A stretch of DNA of 10,091 bases from JBFHKO01 sp041595355 (GCA_041595355.1 JBFHKO010000086.1:1-10091), one strand, 5' to 3'; shown: positions 1-7,045, counted from the first letter of the stretch. Program-made: numbers and translations. Notes: generated from the sequence alone by a model not told the origin.

Positions 1-36
1 GTCATAACCCGCCAGGGTTGCTCCTGGTCATTCATC

Positions 37-65
37 AGAAAACCCGGCGTTATGCCGGGTTTTCT
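37..65. terminator. Bidirectional rho-independent terminator downstream of the carbonic anhydrase gene
   Basis: A perfect 12-bp inverted repeat, AGAAAACCCGGC (37-48) and GCCGGGTTTTCT (54-65), encloses a 5-base loop. The GC-rich core is flanked by a T-rich tract on both strands, so it can stop transcription from either side. It lies 41 bases beyond the carbonic anhydrase stop codon (107-109) and is the natural end of that transcript. It would also insulate it from whatever lies left of the window. Bases 1-36 hold only a weak 5-bp repeat (CCAGG/CCTGG), and no gene is recognisable there. Confidence 0.85.
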
Positions 66-106
66 GTTGTTATTCCGTTGCAGCCCGCCATCCGGCAGTG
101 ACCCTG

Positions 107-769
107 TCAGGCCTTGGGCTGATGCAGCCCGGCGATATCCAGTGAGGAGCGGTACACATCCGGGATCTGCTCCACCGAGCTCACCGTCACGCCCAGATCC
201 GCCAACCGTCCATCCTTGAGCCCGTAGATCCAGCCATGCACCGCCAGCTCCTGCCCGCGCCGCCAGGCATTCTGCACCGTGGTGGTGTAGCAGACGTTGG
301 CTACCTGCTCCAGCACGTTGAGCTCGCAGAGAAAATCCTGGCGCGCCTCCAGATCCGTGATGGCCTCGATCTGGGTGCGGTGCTTGAAGTAGATATCCTT
401 GATGTTGCGCAGCCAGTTGTCGATGAGGCCATGCTCGGCATTGTCCATGGCCGCCAGCACCCCGCCGCAGCGGTAGTGGCCGCAGACGATGACGTGCTTC
501 ACCTTAAGGACCTCGATGGCGTACTGGATGACCGACAGGCAGTTGAAGTCGGTATGGATCACCAGGTTGGCGACGTTGCGATGCACGAACACATCGCCCG
601 GCAGCAGTCCCAGCAGCTCATTGGCCGGCACCCGGCTGTCGGAGCAGCCAATCCACAGGTACTCCGGGGCCTGCTGGGCCGACAGCTTCTCGAAAAAATG
701 CGGATCCTCGGCCTTGATGCGCTCCGCCCACTGGCGATTGTTCACGAACAGATGATTCAGTAACTTCAC
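107..769 (-). CDS. can: Beta-class carbonic anhydrase (Can/HICA type)
   Basis: This 220-residue cytoplasmic zinc enzyme interconverts CO2 and bicarbonate, supplying bicarbonate for carboxylations. The zinc ligands are visible as Cys42 in the CSDSR motif and His98 and Cys101 in CGHYRCGG. The Asp44-Arg46 dyad is present too. Trp39, Arg64 and Tyr182 match the Trp-Arg-Tyr set that forms the non-catalytic bicarbonate pocket in E. coli Can and Haemophilus HICA, so an allosteric type II enzyme is expected (family knowledge). Length equals that of E. coli Can. The start codon is GTG (767-769), preceded by AAGGAG (779-784) at 8 bases, with no better in-frame ATG. The gene lies downstream of rpoH on the same strand, separated by the rpoH terminator and a second hairpin. 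I see no convincing promoter of its own, so it may depend partly on read-through from rpoH. Confidence 0.95.
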   Translation of the reverse strand: MKLLNHLFVNNRQWAERIKAEDPHFFEKLSAQQAPEYLWIGCSDSRVPANELLGLLPGDVFVHRNVANLVIHTDFNCLSVIQYAIEVLKVKHVIVCGHYRCGGVLAAMDNAEHGLIDNWLRNIKDIYFKHRTQIEAITDLEARQDFLCELNVLEQVANVCYTTTVQNAWRRGQELAVHGWIYGLKDGRLADLGVTVSSVEQIPDVYRSSLDIAGLHQPKA

Positions 770-786
770 GCTATGCTCTCCTTCAT

Positions 787-814
787 GGGCCAGCCATACT
801 GTCCTGGCTGGCCC
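787..814 (-). repeat. 10-bp perfect hairpin just upstream of the can ribosome binding site
   Basis: GGGCCAGCCA (787-796) and TGGCTGGCCC (805-814) are exact reverse complements around an 8-base loop. On the coding strand of can the structure ends 2 bases before the AAGGAG Shine-Dalgarno sequence. It has no U-tract after it, so it is not an ordinary terminator. It could protect a processed 5' end, affect can translation, or be an operator-like palindrome. Function is inferred only. Confidence 0.6.
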
Positions 815-820
815 GCACGC

Positions 821-851
821 AAAAAAAAGGTCCCTGACCAGAGACCTTTTT
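821..851 (-). terminator. Rho-independent terminator of rpoH
   Basis: Read on the minus strand, AAAAAGGTC (851-843) pairs with GACCTTTTT (832-824), and the 8-T run at 828-821 follows. It begins 19 bases past the rpoH stop codon. Termination here would largely separate rpoH from the downstream can gene. Confidence 0.85.
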
Positions 852-870
852 CCGACTGCATCCCGGGCAC

Positions 871-1728
<858 letters not shown>

Positions 1729-1746
1729 CGATATCCTCTTTGCTAA

Positions 1747-1775
1747 GACCCGGAAAGTCTAACATGCCCCGGGTC
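1747..1775 (-). promoter_or_regulatory. Inverted repeat in the rpoH leader next to the ribosome binding site
   Basis: GACCCGG (1747-1753) and CCGGGTC (1769-1775) are exact complements with a 15-base loop. The structure ends about 7 bases upstream of the rpoH Shine-Dalgarno region (about 1733-1740). Its position suits a structured leader, possibly part of the temperature-sensitive folding known for rpoH mRNA. That role is inference. Confidence 0.45.
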
Positions 1776-1849
1776 AACCACGCACTTCGATTGCCATAAA
1801 CGGGAGCCTTGCGGGCCCATACTGCATGGATTCAGGCAGTTTGGGCTAA

Positions 1850-1881
1850 ATTATATACATAAAAAAGGGGGGAACCTTCAA
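1850..1881 (-). promoter_or_regulatory. Candidate sigma-70 promoter for rpoH
   Basis: On the minus strand the segment reads TTGAAG (1881-1876), then 18 bases, then TATATA (1857-1852), which overlaps a perfect TATAAT (1855-1850). The TATAAT alone would have a 20-base spacer, so the exact -10 register is uncertain. The expected start near 1843 would give a leader of about 115 bases before rpoH. The -35 element falls inside the loop of the terminator hairpin described at 1861-1890. It is placed correctly to transcribe rpoH independently of ftsYEX. Confidence 0.5.
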
Positions 1882-1890
1882 GTCCCCCCC
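1861..1890 (-). terminator. Rho-independent terminator between ftsX and rpoH
   Basis: On the minus strand a run of seven G (1890-1884) is followed by ACTTGAAGGTT and then six C (1872-1867) and six T (1866-1861). The stem is at least GGGGGGA/TCCCCCC and is directly followed by the U-tract. It ends transcripts coming from ftsYEX and from the sigma-E-type promoter at 1993-2020. A run of six T at 1898-1893, just before the hairpin, adds a second U-rich patch. Confidence 0.8.
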
Positions 1891-1987
1891 GGAAAAAAGC
1901 ATGCATCTGACAATGCAAACAGCATGACGCAACATGCCGCCAAGCCGTCAGGAGACCAAGGCTCCCGGGGCTTGGAACTAACCCTCG
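1866..1987 (-). ncRNA. Possible sigma-E-dependent small RNA between ftsX and rpoH
   Basis: A transcript from the sigma-E-type promoter at 1993-2020 would start near 1987 and meet the terminator at 1861-1890, giving about 120-125 bases. Inside it are CCAAG/CTTGG, GCATG/CATGC (1922-1926 and 1933-1937) and TGCAT/ATGCA (1902-1906 and 1913-1917) stems. After these come a U6 patch and the terminator with its U6 tail. This is the layout of an Hfq-binding small RNA. I find no convincing coding frame with a ribosome binding site. The alternative is that it is only a long, attenuated rpoH leader equivalent to the sigma-E promoter of E. coli rpoH. The RNA itself is inferred; the promoter and terminator motifs are seen. 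Confidence 0.4.
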
Positions 1988-1992
1988 GTAAA

Positions 1993-2020
1993 TGAGAGTC
2001 TGGTTATTTCAAAAAGTTCC
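1993..2020 (-). promoter_or_regulatory. Sigma-E (RpoE)-type promoter
   Basis: On the minus strand GGAACTT (2020-2014), a 16-base spacer and TCTCA (1997-1993) follow the pattern of RpoE promoters. The -35 is a full match to GGAACTT, the T run after it is also typical, and the spacing equals that of the E. coli rpoE autoregulated promoter. E. coli rpoH is itself partly driven by RpoE, so the location is biologically sensible. The start would be about 260 bases from the rpoH start codon, with a terminator in between. Confidence 0.7.
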
Positions 2021-2061
2021 CGGGATTTTTCGATAAAATCGAATCCAGCGGCAAAATGGCA

Positions 2062-3015
2062 TCAGCTGGGCTCGATATCGCGGATATGCCGCCGCACCGA
2101 GAACCAGGCCGCCAGCATGCCCAGACACACACTGAAGCCGATGAGCAGCAGGCTGTCCGTCAGCCCCAGACCGTGCAGGCGGAACGGGCTGTCATACAGC
2201 GCCGCCAGCTCCACCACCAACCCCTCGCTCCACAGTATCAGCACGGCACACAACCACCAGGCGAGCATGCCGCCCAGCAGACCGAACCAGAAACCGAAAT
2301 AGAGGTAGGGCCGCTGGATGAAACCATCGGTGGCGCCCACCAGCTTCATCACTTCAATTTCGGCGCGCCGGTTGAGGATATGCAGGCGCAGGGTGTTGGC
2401 CACGGTCAGCAACAGGCCGAACAGCAGCAGAACCGCGATGCCCTCAATGCTGTGACGCACCAGATTGACGATGCCATCCAGACGCGCCAGCCACTGCAGA
2501 TCCAGGCGTCCCTGCTCCACCTCCGGCGCCCGGCTCAGCTCCGCCAGCAGGGCGTTGGCCGCCTCGGGGGTGCGGGCTTCCGGGCTGGGGGTCACCACCA
2601 GCACCGGCGGCAACGGATTATCACTCAGGTGTTGCATGACGCCGGCAAACCCGGAGAGCTGATTGAACTCCTCCAGTGCCTGCTCCGGCGAGAGGTAATG
2701 CACCTCGGCCACCCCGGGCAGGCTACGCACCCGTTCGCTCAGCCCCGCGACGGCCTCCTGGTTCACCTGCTTGTGCAGATAGAGGCTGATCTGGCTGCCA
2801 CTCTGCCACTGGCTGGTCACCGCCTCGGCATTGTGCAACAACAGCTGGAAGGTCGCCGGCAGGGCCAGGCTGACACCAATCACCGCTATGGTCATCAGGG
2901 AGGTCAGCGGAGTGTGCCAGATGTCGGCCAGGCTGCGGCGGGCCTGATGCCAGTGATGATAGACATAGAGCGCCAGGCGCCGATGTCCGCTCAGGTGGCT
3001 GCGCTTACGATTCAT
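2062..3015 (-). CDS. ftsX: Cell division ABC-transporter-like permease FtsX
   Basis: This 317-residue inner-membrane protein pairs with FtsE. In E. coli FtsEX recruits and activates EnvC, which switches on the septal amidases AmiA and AmiB. Four membrane segments are visible at about 37-60, 192-212, 237-262 and 286-307. A periplasmic domain between the first two (about 61-190) is where EnvC binds in E. coli. The cytoplasmic stretch RRAEIEVMKLVGAT at 216-229, between segments 2 and 3, is typical of the family, where it contacts the ATPase. A basic N-terminal cytoplasmic tail (RKRSHLSGHRR) is present. The start ATG (3013-3015) overlaps the end of ftsE by 11 bases and has GGGAG at 3022-3026, 6 bases away, indicating coupled translation. 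The length is slightly below that of E. coli FtsX (352), mostly from a shorter N-terminal tail. Confidence 0.96.
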   Translation of the reverse strand: MNRKRSHLSGHRRLALYVYHHWHQARRSLADIWHTPLTSLMTIAVIGVSLALPATFQLLLHNAEAVTSQWQSGSQISLYLHKQVNQEAVAGLSERVRSLPGVAEVHYLSPEQALEEFNQLSGFAGVMQHLSDNPLPPVLVVTPSPEARTPEAANALLAELSRAPEVEQGRLDLQWLARLDGIVNLVRHSIEGIAVLLLFGLLLTVANTLRLHILNRRAEIEVMKLVGATDGFIQRPYLYFGFWFGLLGGMLAWWLCAVLILWSEGLVVELAALYDSPFRLHGLGLTDSLLLIGFSVCLGMLAAWFSVRRHIRDIEPS

Positions 3016-3688
3016 GGGCCGCTCCCAACGGGGCGTCGCTGAGCAGACGCCCCTCCTGCAATCTCAGGGTCCGGCAACCACTGCGGGCAATGAGCCCCTG
3101 ATCGTGGCTGGCAATGAGCACGGTGACGCCCACATCGTTGAGTTGCGCGAACAGGCGCATGATGTCGGCCGCCAGCTCCGCATCCAGGTTGCCGGTCGGC
3201 TCATCCGCCAGCAACAGGGCCGGCTTGTTGACGATGGCACGCGCAATGCCCACCCGCTGCTGCTCGCCACCGGAGAGCATGCGTGGCTGGTAGGCCGCCT
3301 TGTCGTGCAGCCCCACCCTGTCCAGGGCCGCCAGCACCCGCTTGTGGATATCCTGAGGCGCCTGGCCGGCGATGATGAGCGGCAGGGCGACATTGTCGAA
3401 CACGCTGCGATCCAGCAGCAGCCGGTGATCCTGGAAGATGATGCCAATCTGGCGACGCACGAAGGGGATCTCGCGGCGGGGCAAACGGGTAACATCCTGC
3501 CCATGCAGGCTGATGCGGCCATCGCTGGGACGCTCCATCACCGCGATAAGCTTGAGCAGGGTGCTCTTGCCGGCGCCCGAGTGACCGGTTAGGAAGGCCA
3601 TCTCCCCCTTGTGCAGATGAAAGCTGATCTTCTGCAGCGCCTGGTGGCCGCCGGAATAGACCTTGCTGACCTGTTCGAATCGGATCAT
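3005..3688 (-). CDS. ftsE: Cell division ATP-binding protein FtsE
   Basis: This 227-residue ABC ATPase forms a complex with FtsX at the division septum, where ATP turnover drives activation of peptidoglycan hydrolases rather than transport. All nucleotide-binding elements are intact: Walker A GHSGAGKST (35-43), Q-loop Gln86, the signature LSGGE (138-142) followed by QQRVGIARA, Walker B LLLADE (158-163) with the D-loop NLD, and His195 of the H-loop. Length matches the family (222 in E. coli). The ATG at 3686-3688 starts 3 bases after the ftsY stop, so the ribosome binding site lies inside the ftsY end and is weak (AGG). Translation is probably coupled to ftsY. The order ftsY-ftsE-ftsX is the classical operon. 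Confidence 0.97.
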   Translation of the reverse strand: MIRFEQVSKVYSGGHQALQKISFHLHKGEMAFLTGHSGAGKSTLLKLIAVMERPSDGRISLHGQDVTRLPRREIPFVRRQIGIIFQDHRLLLDRSVFDNVALPLIIAGQAPQDIHKRVLAALDRVGLHDKAAYQPRMLSGGEQQRVGIARAIVNKPALLLADEPTGNLDAELAADIMRLFAQLNDVGVTVLIASHDQGLIARSGCRTLRLQEGRLLSDAPLGAAHES

Positions 3689-3691
3689 GGA

Positions 3692-4897
3692 TTAGACCTG
3701 GTCCCTGCCAAACAGCGCCTCGATGAAATCGTCGGCCTGGAAGGGGCGCAGGTCGTCGATGCCCTCGCCCACGCCGATGTAACGGATGGGAATACCGAAT
3801 TTGTCCGCCAGCGCGAAGATGATGCCGCCCTTGGCGGTGCCGTCCAGCTTGGTGAGCGTGATGCCGGTCAACCCCACAGCCTCGTCGAACAACCTGGCCT
3901 GACTGATGGCATTCTGGCCGGTACCGGCATCCAGAGTCAGCATGACCTCGTGAGGCGCGTGCTCATCCAGTTTTTTCATCACCCGCACTATCTTCTTCAG
4001 CTCATCCATCAGGTGGTTCTTGTTCTGCAGGCGGCCGGCGGTATCGGCGATCAGCACATCGATGCGCCGTGCCCGCGCCGCCTCCAGGGCATCGAAGATC
4101 ACCGAGGCGGAGTCGGCCCCGGTATGCTGGGCAATCACCGGAATATGATTGCGCTGCCCCCACACCTGCAACTGCTCGACGGCGGCGGCGCGGAAGGTAT
4201 CCCCGGCTGCCAGCATGACCGACTTGCCCTGGGCCTGCAGCTGCTTGGCCAGCTTGCCGATGGTGGTGGTCTTGCCGACGCCGTTGACCCCCACCATGAG
4301 GATGACGAAGGGGCCTCGCCGGGGCGCCTCGATGACCAGCGGCTGATTGACCGGGGTGAGAATGGCCGCCATCTCCTGGCGCAGCAGCTCGTAGAGCGCC
4401 TCGGCATCCTTCAGCTGGCGGAAGTTGGCCTGCTCGGTCAGGTGGCGGATGATGCGCGCCGTGGTCTCCACCCCGAGATCCGCCGACAGCAGCTGGGTCT
4501 CGAGATCCTCGAACAGCTCGTCGTCCAGCTTCTTGCCGCGGAACAGGGCCAGGAAGCCGGCGCCGATGTTTTCCCGGGTGCGCAGCAGCCCCTTGACCAA
4601 GCGCCCGAACAGGCCGGCCCGCTTGGGCTTGTCGCGAGTATCATCGGCGATCTCGACCGTCAGCTCGGATGCCACCGGGCGAACCTCGGGTTCGGCATCG
4701 GTCGGCAACGTCGCCGTTTCAGGCTCCGGCTCGGCCGTCGCAGGGGCATCAGCCACGGCTAGATCCGCGTCGGTCCGGGGCGCTTCGGCGGGTATGGATT
4801 CCTCTGCAGAGGGGGCTGGCGGATGCGCCGGTTCGGGCTGCGGCGCCTCCTCGGGGCGACCCAATCCCAACCAGGAAAAGAGACCTTTCTTAGCCAT
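3692..4897 (-). CDS. ftsY: Signal recognition particle receptor FtsY
   Basis: This 401-residue SRP-type GTPase receives ribosome-nascent chain-SRP complexes at the inner membrane for co-translational insertion. The N-terminal A domain (about 1-90) is acidic and rich in Glu, Pro and Ala, as usual and poorly conserved. An amphipathic, basic segment at about 92-120 (starting KRAGLFGRLVKGLL) is the membrane-targeting helix. The N domain follows at about 120-185, then the G domain with P-loop GVNGVGKT (203-210), DTAGR (285-289), LTLDAGTGQNA (320-330) and TKLDGTAKGG (349-358). The ATG at 4895-4897 begins MAKKGLF, which matches FtsY proteins. Further upstream the frame stays open to about 5314 but only overlaps rsmD on the other strand. 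GAGTGAG 9 bases upstream is a modest Shine-Dalgarno sequence. It is first in the ftsYEX operon and divergent from rsmD. Confidence 0.97.
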   Translation of the reverse strand: MAKKGLFSWLGLGRPEEAPQPEPAHPPAPSAEESIPAEAPRTDADLAVADAPATAEPEPETATLPTDAEPEVRPVASELTVEIADDTRDKPKRAGLFGRLVKGLLRTRENIGAGFLALFRGKKLDDELFEDLETQLLSADLGVETTARIIRHLTEQANFRQLKDAEALYELLRQEMAAILTPVNQPLVIEAPRRGPFVILMVGVNGVGKTTTIGKLAKQLQAQGKSVMLAAGDTFRAAAVEQLQVWGQRNHIPVIAQHTGADSASVIFDALEAARARRIDVLIADTAGRLQNKNHLMDELKKIVRVMKKLDEHAPHEVMLTLDAGTGQNAISQARLFDEAVGLTGITLTKLDGTAKGGIIFALADKFGIPIRYIGVGEGIDDLRPFQADDFIEALFGRDQV

Positions 4898-4933
4898 TAA
4901 AACGTACTCACTCGATGTAGGGGCTGCTAGAAT

Positions 4934-4951
4934 GACCGCCGCTTGGCGGTC
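4934..4951. repeat. Short inverted repeat in the divergent ftsY-rsmD intergenic region
   Basis: GACCGCC (4934-4940) and GGCGGTC (4945-4951) form a perfect 7-bp hairpin with a GCTT loop, halfway between the divergent start codons of ftsY (4897) and rsmD (5004). It could be an operator or a leader structure. No regulator is recognised. Confidence 0.4.
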
Positions 4952-4972
4952 TGGAATGCAGGTTAACCGCCT

Positions 4973-4978
4973 TATACT
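4973..4978 (+). promoter_or_regulatory. Candidate -10 element for rsmD
   Basis: TATACT at 4973-4978 is a good -10 hexamer 26 bases before the rsmD start codon. The best -35 at normal spacing (near 4950-4955) is poor. A second possible extended -10 (TGCTAGAAT, 4925-4933) lies upstream. One of these probably drives rsmD. Confidence 0.35.
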
Positions 4979-5003
4979 ATCACTATTTCGACGAAGAAAC
5001 GCG

Positions 5004-5651
5004 ATGGCCCAACGCAAACCCGCCCGTCCACCGACCGACCGCCGCCCCGTCGGTGGCAGCGGCTTCATCCGCCTGATCGCCGGCCAGTGGCGGGGCCGCA
5101 AGCTGCCGGTCCGGGATGTGCTCGGCCTGCGCCCCACCACGGACCGGGTCAAAGAGACGCTGTTCAACTGGCTGGCTCCCCACTTGGCGGGCAGCCGCTG
5201 TCTGGATCTGTTCGCCGGCAGTGGCAGTCTGGGATTTGAAGCCCTGTCCCGCCACGCCAGCCATGTGACAATGGTCGAACGGGACAAGGGCGCGGCCGGG
5301 CAACTGCTGGCCAACCTGCAACTGCTGCAGTGTCAGCAGGCCCGGGTGCTGCAGCAGGATGCCCTGCAGCTGCTGGCGGGCGCCGCCGAGACAGTCGACC
5401 GCGCGCCCTTCGACATCGTGTTTCTCGATCCGCCCTTCCGCCAGGATCTGCTCACCCCGGCCTGCACCCTGCTGGAAGCGGGGGGCTGGCTAGCCGAGGG
5501 CGCGCTCATCTATGTAGAGCGGGAGCAGGAGGCCCAGCCACCGCGCCTGCCAGGCAACTGGCACCTGCTGAAAGACAAGCAGGCCGGCCAGGTCACCTAT
5601 CAACTCTATGTCCGCGAACCGGGCCCAACCCAAGAGGAAGCCTCCACATGA
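5004..5651 (+). CDS. rsmD: 16S rRNA (guanine(966)-N2)-methyltransferase RsmD
   Basis: This 215-residue SAM-dependent enzyme methylates N2 of G966 in the 30S subunit. The family-specific RPTTDRVKETLFNWL (43-57) and SAM-binding motif I DLFAGSGSLGFEA (68-80) are present. Motif IV DPPF (142-145), the catalytic loop of N2/N6 methyltransferases, is also intact. The N-terminal tail (1-20) is basic, as expected for RNA contact. Length is slightly above E. coli RsmD (198). The ATG at 5004-5006 gives the family N-terminus (IRLIAGQWRGR at 22-32). The upstream Shine-Dalgarno sequence is weak (GAAGAA), and the frame is open further upstream only because of high GC. It is divergent from ftsY, as in E. coli, and its stop overlaps the next gene's start by ATGA. 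Confidence 0.95.
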   Translation: MAQRKPARPPTDRRPVGGSGFIRLIAGQWRGRKLPVRDVLGLRPTTDRVKETLFNWLAPHLAGSRCLDLFAGSGSLGFEALSRHASHVTMVERDKGAAGQLLANLQLLQCQQARVLQQDALQLLAGAAETVDRAPFDIVFLDPPFRQDLLTPACTLLEAGGWLAEGALIYVEREQEAQPPRLPGNWHLLKDKQAGQVTYQLYVREPGPTQEEAST

Positions 5652-5944
5652 AACGCCTGTTGTTGCTACTGGCCAAGCTGATCATCCTGGGATTCTGGGT
5701 CGGCTCCCTCTATTTCACTGTCAATCCGCTGCCGGGCAAGCTGCACATGCTCGTTCCACTCGTTGCGGCGCTGGTGCTGATGCTACATGGCATCCAGGCC
5801 GCCATCATGCGGCTGGTGGCCGGCGATGTGATGACGCTGCGAGCGCGCCATTATGTGTCGCTGCTGCTGTTCGGCGTTTTCGCCATGCTGGAGCTGCGCG
5901 AACAGCTGCTGCAGACTGCCGGGCAGCGGGACCGCCATCCCTGA
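5648..5944 (+). CDS. yhhL: DUF1145 inner-membrane protein (YhhL-like)
   Basis: This is a 98-residue, strongly hydrophobic protein with three likely membrane segments at about 4-24, 32-54 and 68-82 and a short charged C-terminus. The Asn-Pro-Leu-Pro-Gly (NPLPGKLH, 26-33) between the first two segments is characteristic of the DUF1145 family, whose E. coli member YhhL also follows rsmD. Its ATG overlaps the rsmD stop (ATGA at 5648-5651), with AGAGGA 9 bases upstream, so the two genes are co-translated. The biochemical function is unknown. Its conserved place beside rsmD and ftsY is the only clue. Confidence 0.85.
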   Translation: MKRLLLLLAKLIILGFWVGSLYFTVNPLPGKLHMLVPLVAALVLMLHGIQAAIMRLVAGDVMTLRARHYVSLLLFGVFAMLELREQLLQTAGQRDRHP

Positions 5945-5947
5945 GCC

Positions 5948-5984
5948 GGCGCCCGGCACCTCAGACGAAGTACTGCCGGGCGCC
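5948..5984. repeat. 11-bp perfect inverted repeat between convergent genes
   Basis: GGCGCCCGGCA (5948-5958) and TGCCGGGCGCC (5974-5984) are exact complements around a 15-base loop. They span the 16-base gap between DUF1145 and yhgN and enter the last codons of yhgN. There is no T-tract on either side, so it is not a canonical terminator. It may still block read-through or stabilise both 3' ends. Confidence 0.6.
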
Positions 5985-6545
5985 ATCCAGCAACATCTGT
6001 ACCGCCACCATCACCAGCAACATGCCCATCAGCCGCTCCAGGGCGATCAGCACCCGCTCGCCAAGCAAGCGGTGCAACTGCTCATGAACCATCAGTATGA
6101 CGGCGCTCGCCGCCCAGGCCAGCAGCAGGGCCAGGGTCCAGTCCAGCATGCGCGCGGGGTACTGGTTGGCCAGCAGCAGCAATGCCGCCAGGGTGGAGGG
6201 GCCGGCAATCATGGGGATGGCCATGGGCACGATGAAGGGCTCTTCGCCCTCCGGCAGACCACTCACAGTGCCGCGCAGGGGAAAGATCATGCGCAGGGCA
6301 ATGAGAAACAGCACTATGCCACCGGCGATGCTGACCGCCTCCTGACGCAGATTGAGTACATTCAGCAGCTGCTGGCCGGTGAACAGAAACAGCAGCAGCA
6401 CGCAAAGGGAGATCAGCAGCTCGCGCACCATCACCCGGCGCCGTCGGGCGGCCGGCAGGGAACGCAGCATGCAGAGAAATACCGGAAGATTTCCTATCGG
6501 ATCCATGATGAGGAACAGCATGACGGCGGCGGAGAGCGTATCCAT
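5961..6545 (-). CDS. yhgN: MarC-family integral membrane protein YhgN
   Basis: This 194-residue inner-membrane protein of the MarC (UPF0056) family has about six membrane segments, at 4-28, 42-62, 70-90, 104-126, 134-154 and 172-188. The family hallmark MDPIGNLPVF (14-23) sits in the first helix, and GEEPFIVPMAIPMIAGP (100-116) is the second conserved block. Both are very close to E. coli YhgN, as is the length (197). MarC proteins were once linked to multiple antibiotic resistance, but that role was not upheld, and the transported substrate, if any, is unknown. The ATG at 6543-6545 follows AGGGA at about 10 bases. It is convergent with DUF1145 and lies downstream of yecH on the same strand, 98 bases away. 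Confidence 0.92.
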   Translation of the reverse strand: MDTLSAAVMLFLIMDPIGNLPVFLCMLRSLPAARRRRVMVRELLISLCVLLLFLFTGQQLLNVLNLRQEAVSIAGGIVLFLIALRMIFPLRGTVSGLPEGEEPFIVPMAIPMIAGPSTLAALLLLANQYPARMLDWTLALLLAWAASAVILMVHEQLHRLLGERVLIALERLMGMLLVMVAVQMLLDGARQYFV

Positions 6546-6643
6546 GGGCGAGCATCCCTGGCCCCGGGAACGGGCCTTGTCGCATCAAGGATAGCAGGCA
6601 GGGGATGCGGAGGGAGACGAGCCTGGCCCTCTCCCCCGGCGCA

Positions 6644-6886
6644 TCAATGCTGGCAGATGTGCTCTTCGCGGGTATTGAACCCCTGCTCCCCCTCGACAAA
6701 CTTGCCCTTGGCCTGCAGAAAATCGATCAGCTGCTCGGCATCCATGTCTTCGGCACTGCAGGTGTGAAAGCGGCACTGTTCGCCGAAACGGGCGGCGATG
6801 GCCTGCTTCAGACTCGCCCGGCTGAACTCTCCGCCCAGCTCCAGCATGAGGTGCATCACCTCATGACCATGTACAGATTGACTCAT
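6644..6886 (-). CDS. yecH: YecH family protein (DUF2492), probable metal-binding
   Basis: This is an 80-residue soluble protein. VHGHEVMHLML at the N-terminus, ARFGEQCRFHTCSAEDM at 32-48, the KGKF turn (60-63) and a final ICQH match the YecH family. Conserved His and Cys residues (His6, His8, Cys38, His41, Cys43, Cys78, His80) could form a metal site, and the family is annotated as metal-binding on that basis. The function is not established. The ATG at 6884-6886 has GGAG 7 bases upstream. The frame extends further to 7081 but that part crosses the region below the neighbouring RNA terminator and is not family-like. No clear promoter or terminator is seen, although 163 bases separate it from the terminator of the RNA gene upstream. 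Confidence 0.9.
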   Translation of the reverse strand: MSQSVHGHEVMHLMLELGGEFSRASLKQAIAARFGEQCRFHTCSAEDMDAEQLIDFLQAKGKFVEGEQGFNTREEHICQH

Positions 6887-7045
6887 TGGCTTGCTCCGGT
6901 TTGATGGCATTGATGCAGCAGTAAAGCATCTTTTGTGCGACCGGATCCGGAGCCAGATCAACTCTGCGGCGCAATCATGGCGGCCATTCGGCCAAACAGG
7001 CCGCGAAAGCAGGCCGCGGGCCGGAGAGGCAAACGCGAAAAACGC

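Noticed and set aside
1876..1882. CTTGAAG as a sigma-32 -35 element for rpoH autoregulation
   Set aside because: No CCCCATNT-type -10 follows at 13-15 bases. The sequence lies in a terminator loop and fits a sigma-70 -35 better.
2056..4762. Long plus-strand open frames opposite ftsX, ftsE and ftsY (for example 2056-3042 and 3611-4762)
   Set aside because: They are composition shadows of high-GC genes on the other strand, with Gln/His-rich meaningless products. The minus-strand genes are unmistakable family members.
6997..7018. Direct repeat CAGGCCGCG (6997-7005 and 7010-7018) with several GGCC palindromes between yecH and the RNA terminator
   Set aside because: Only two short copies in a very GC-rich stretch. 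Chance is an adequate explanation, and no element boundary is seen.
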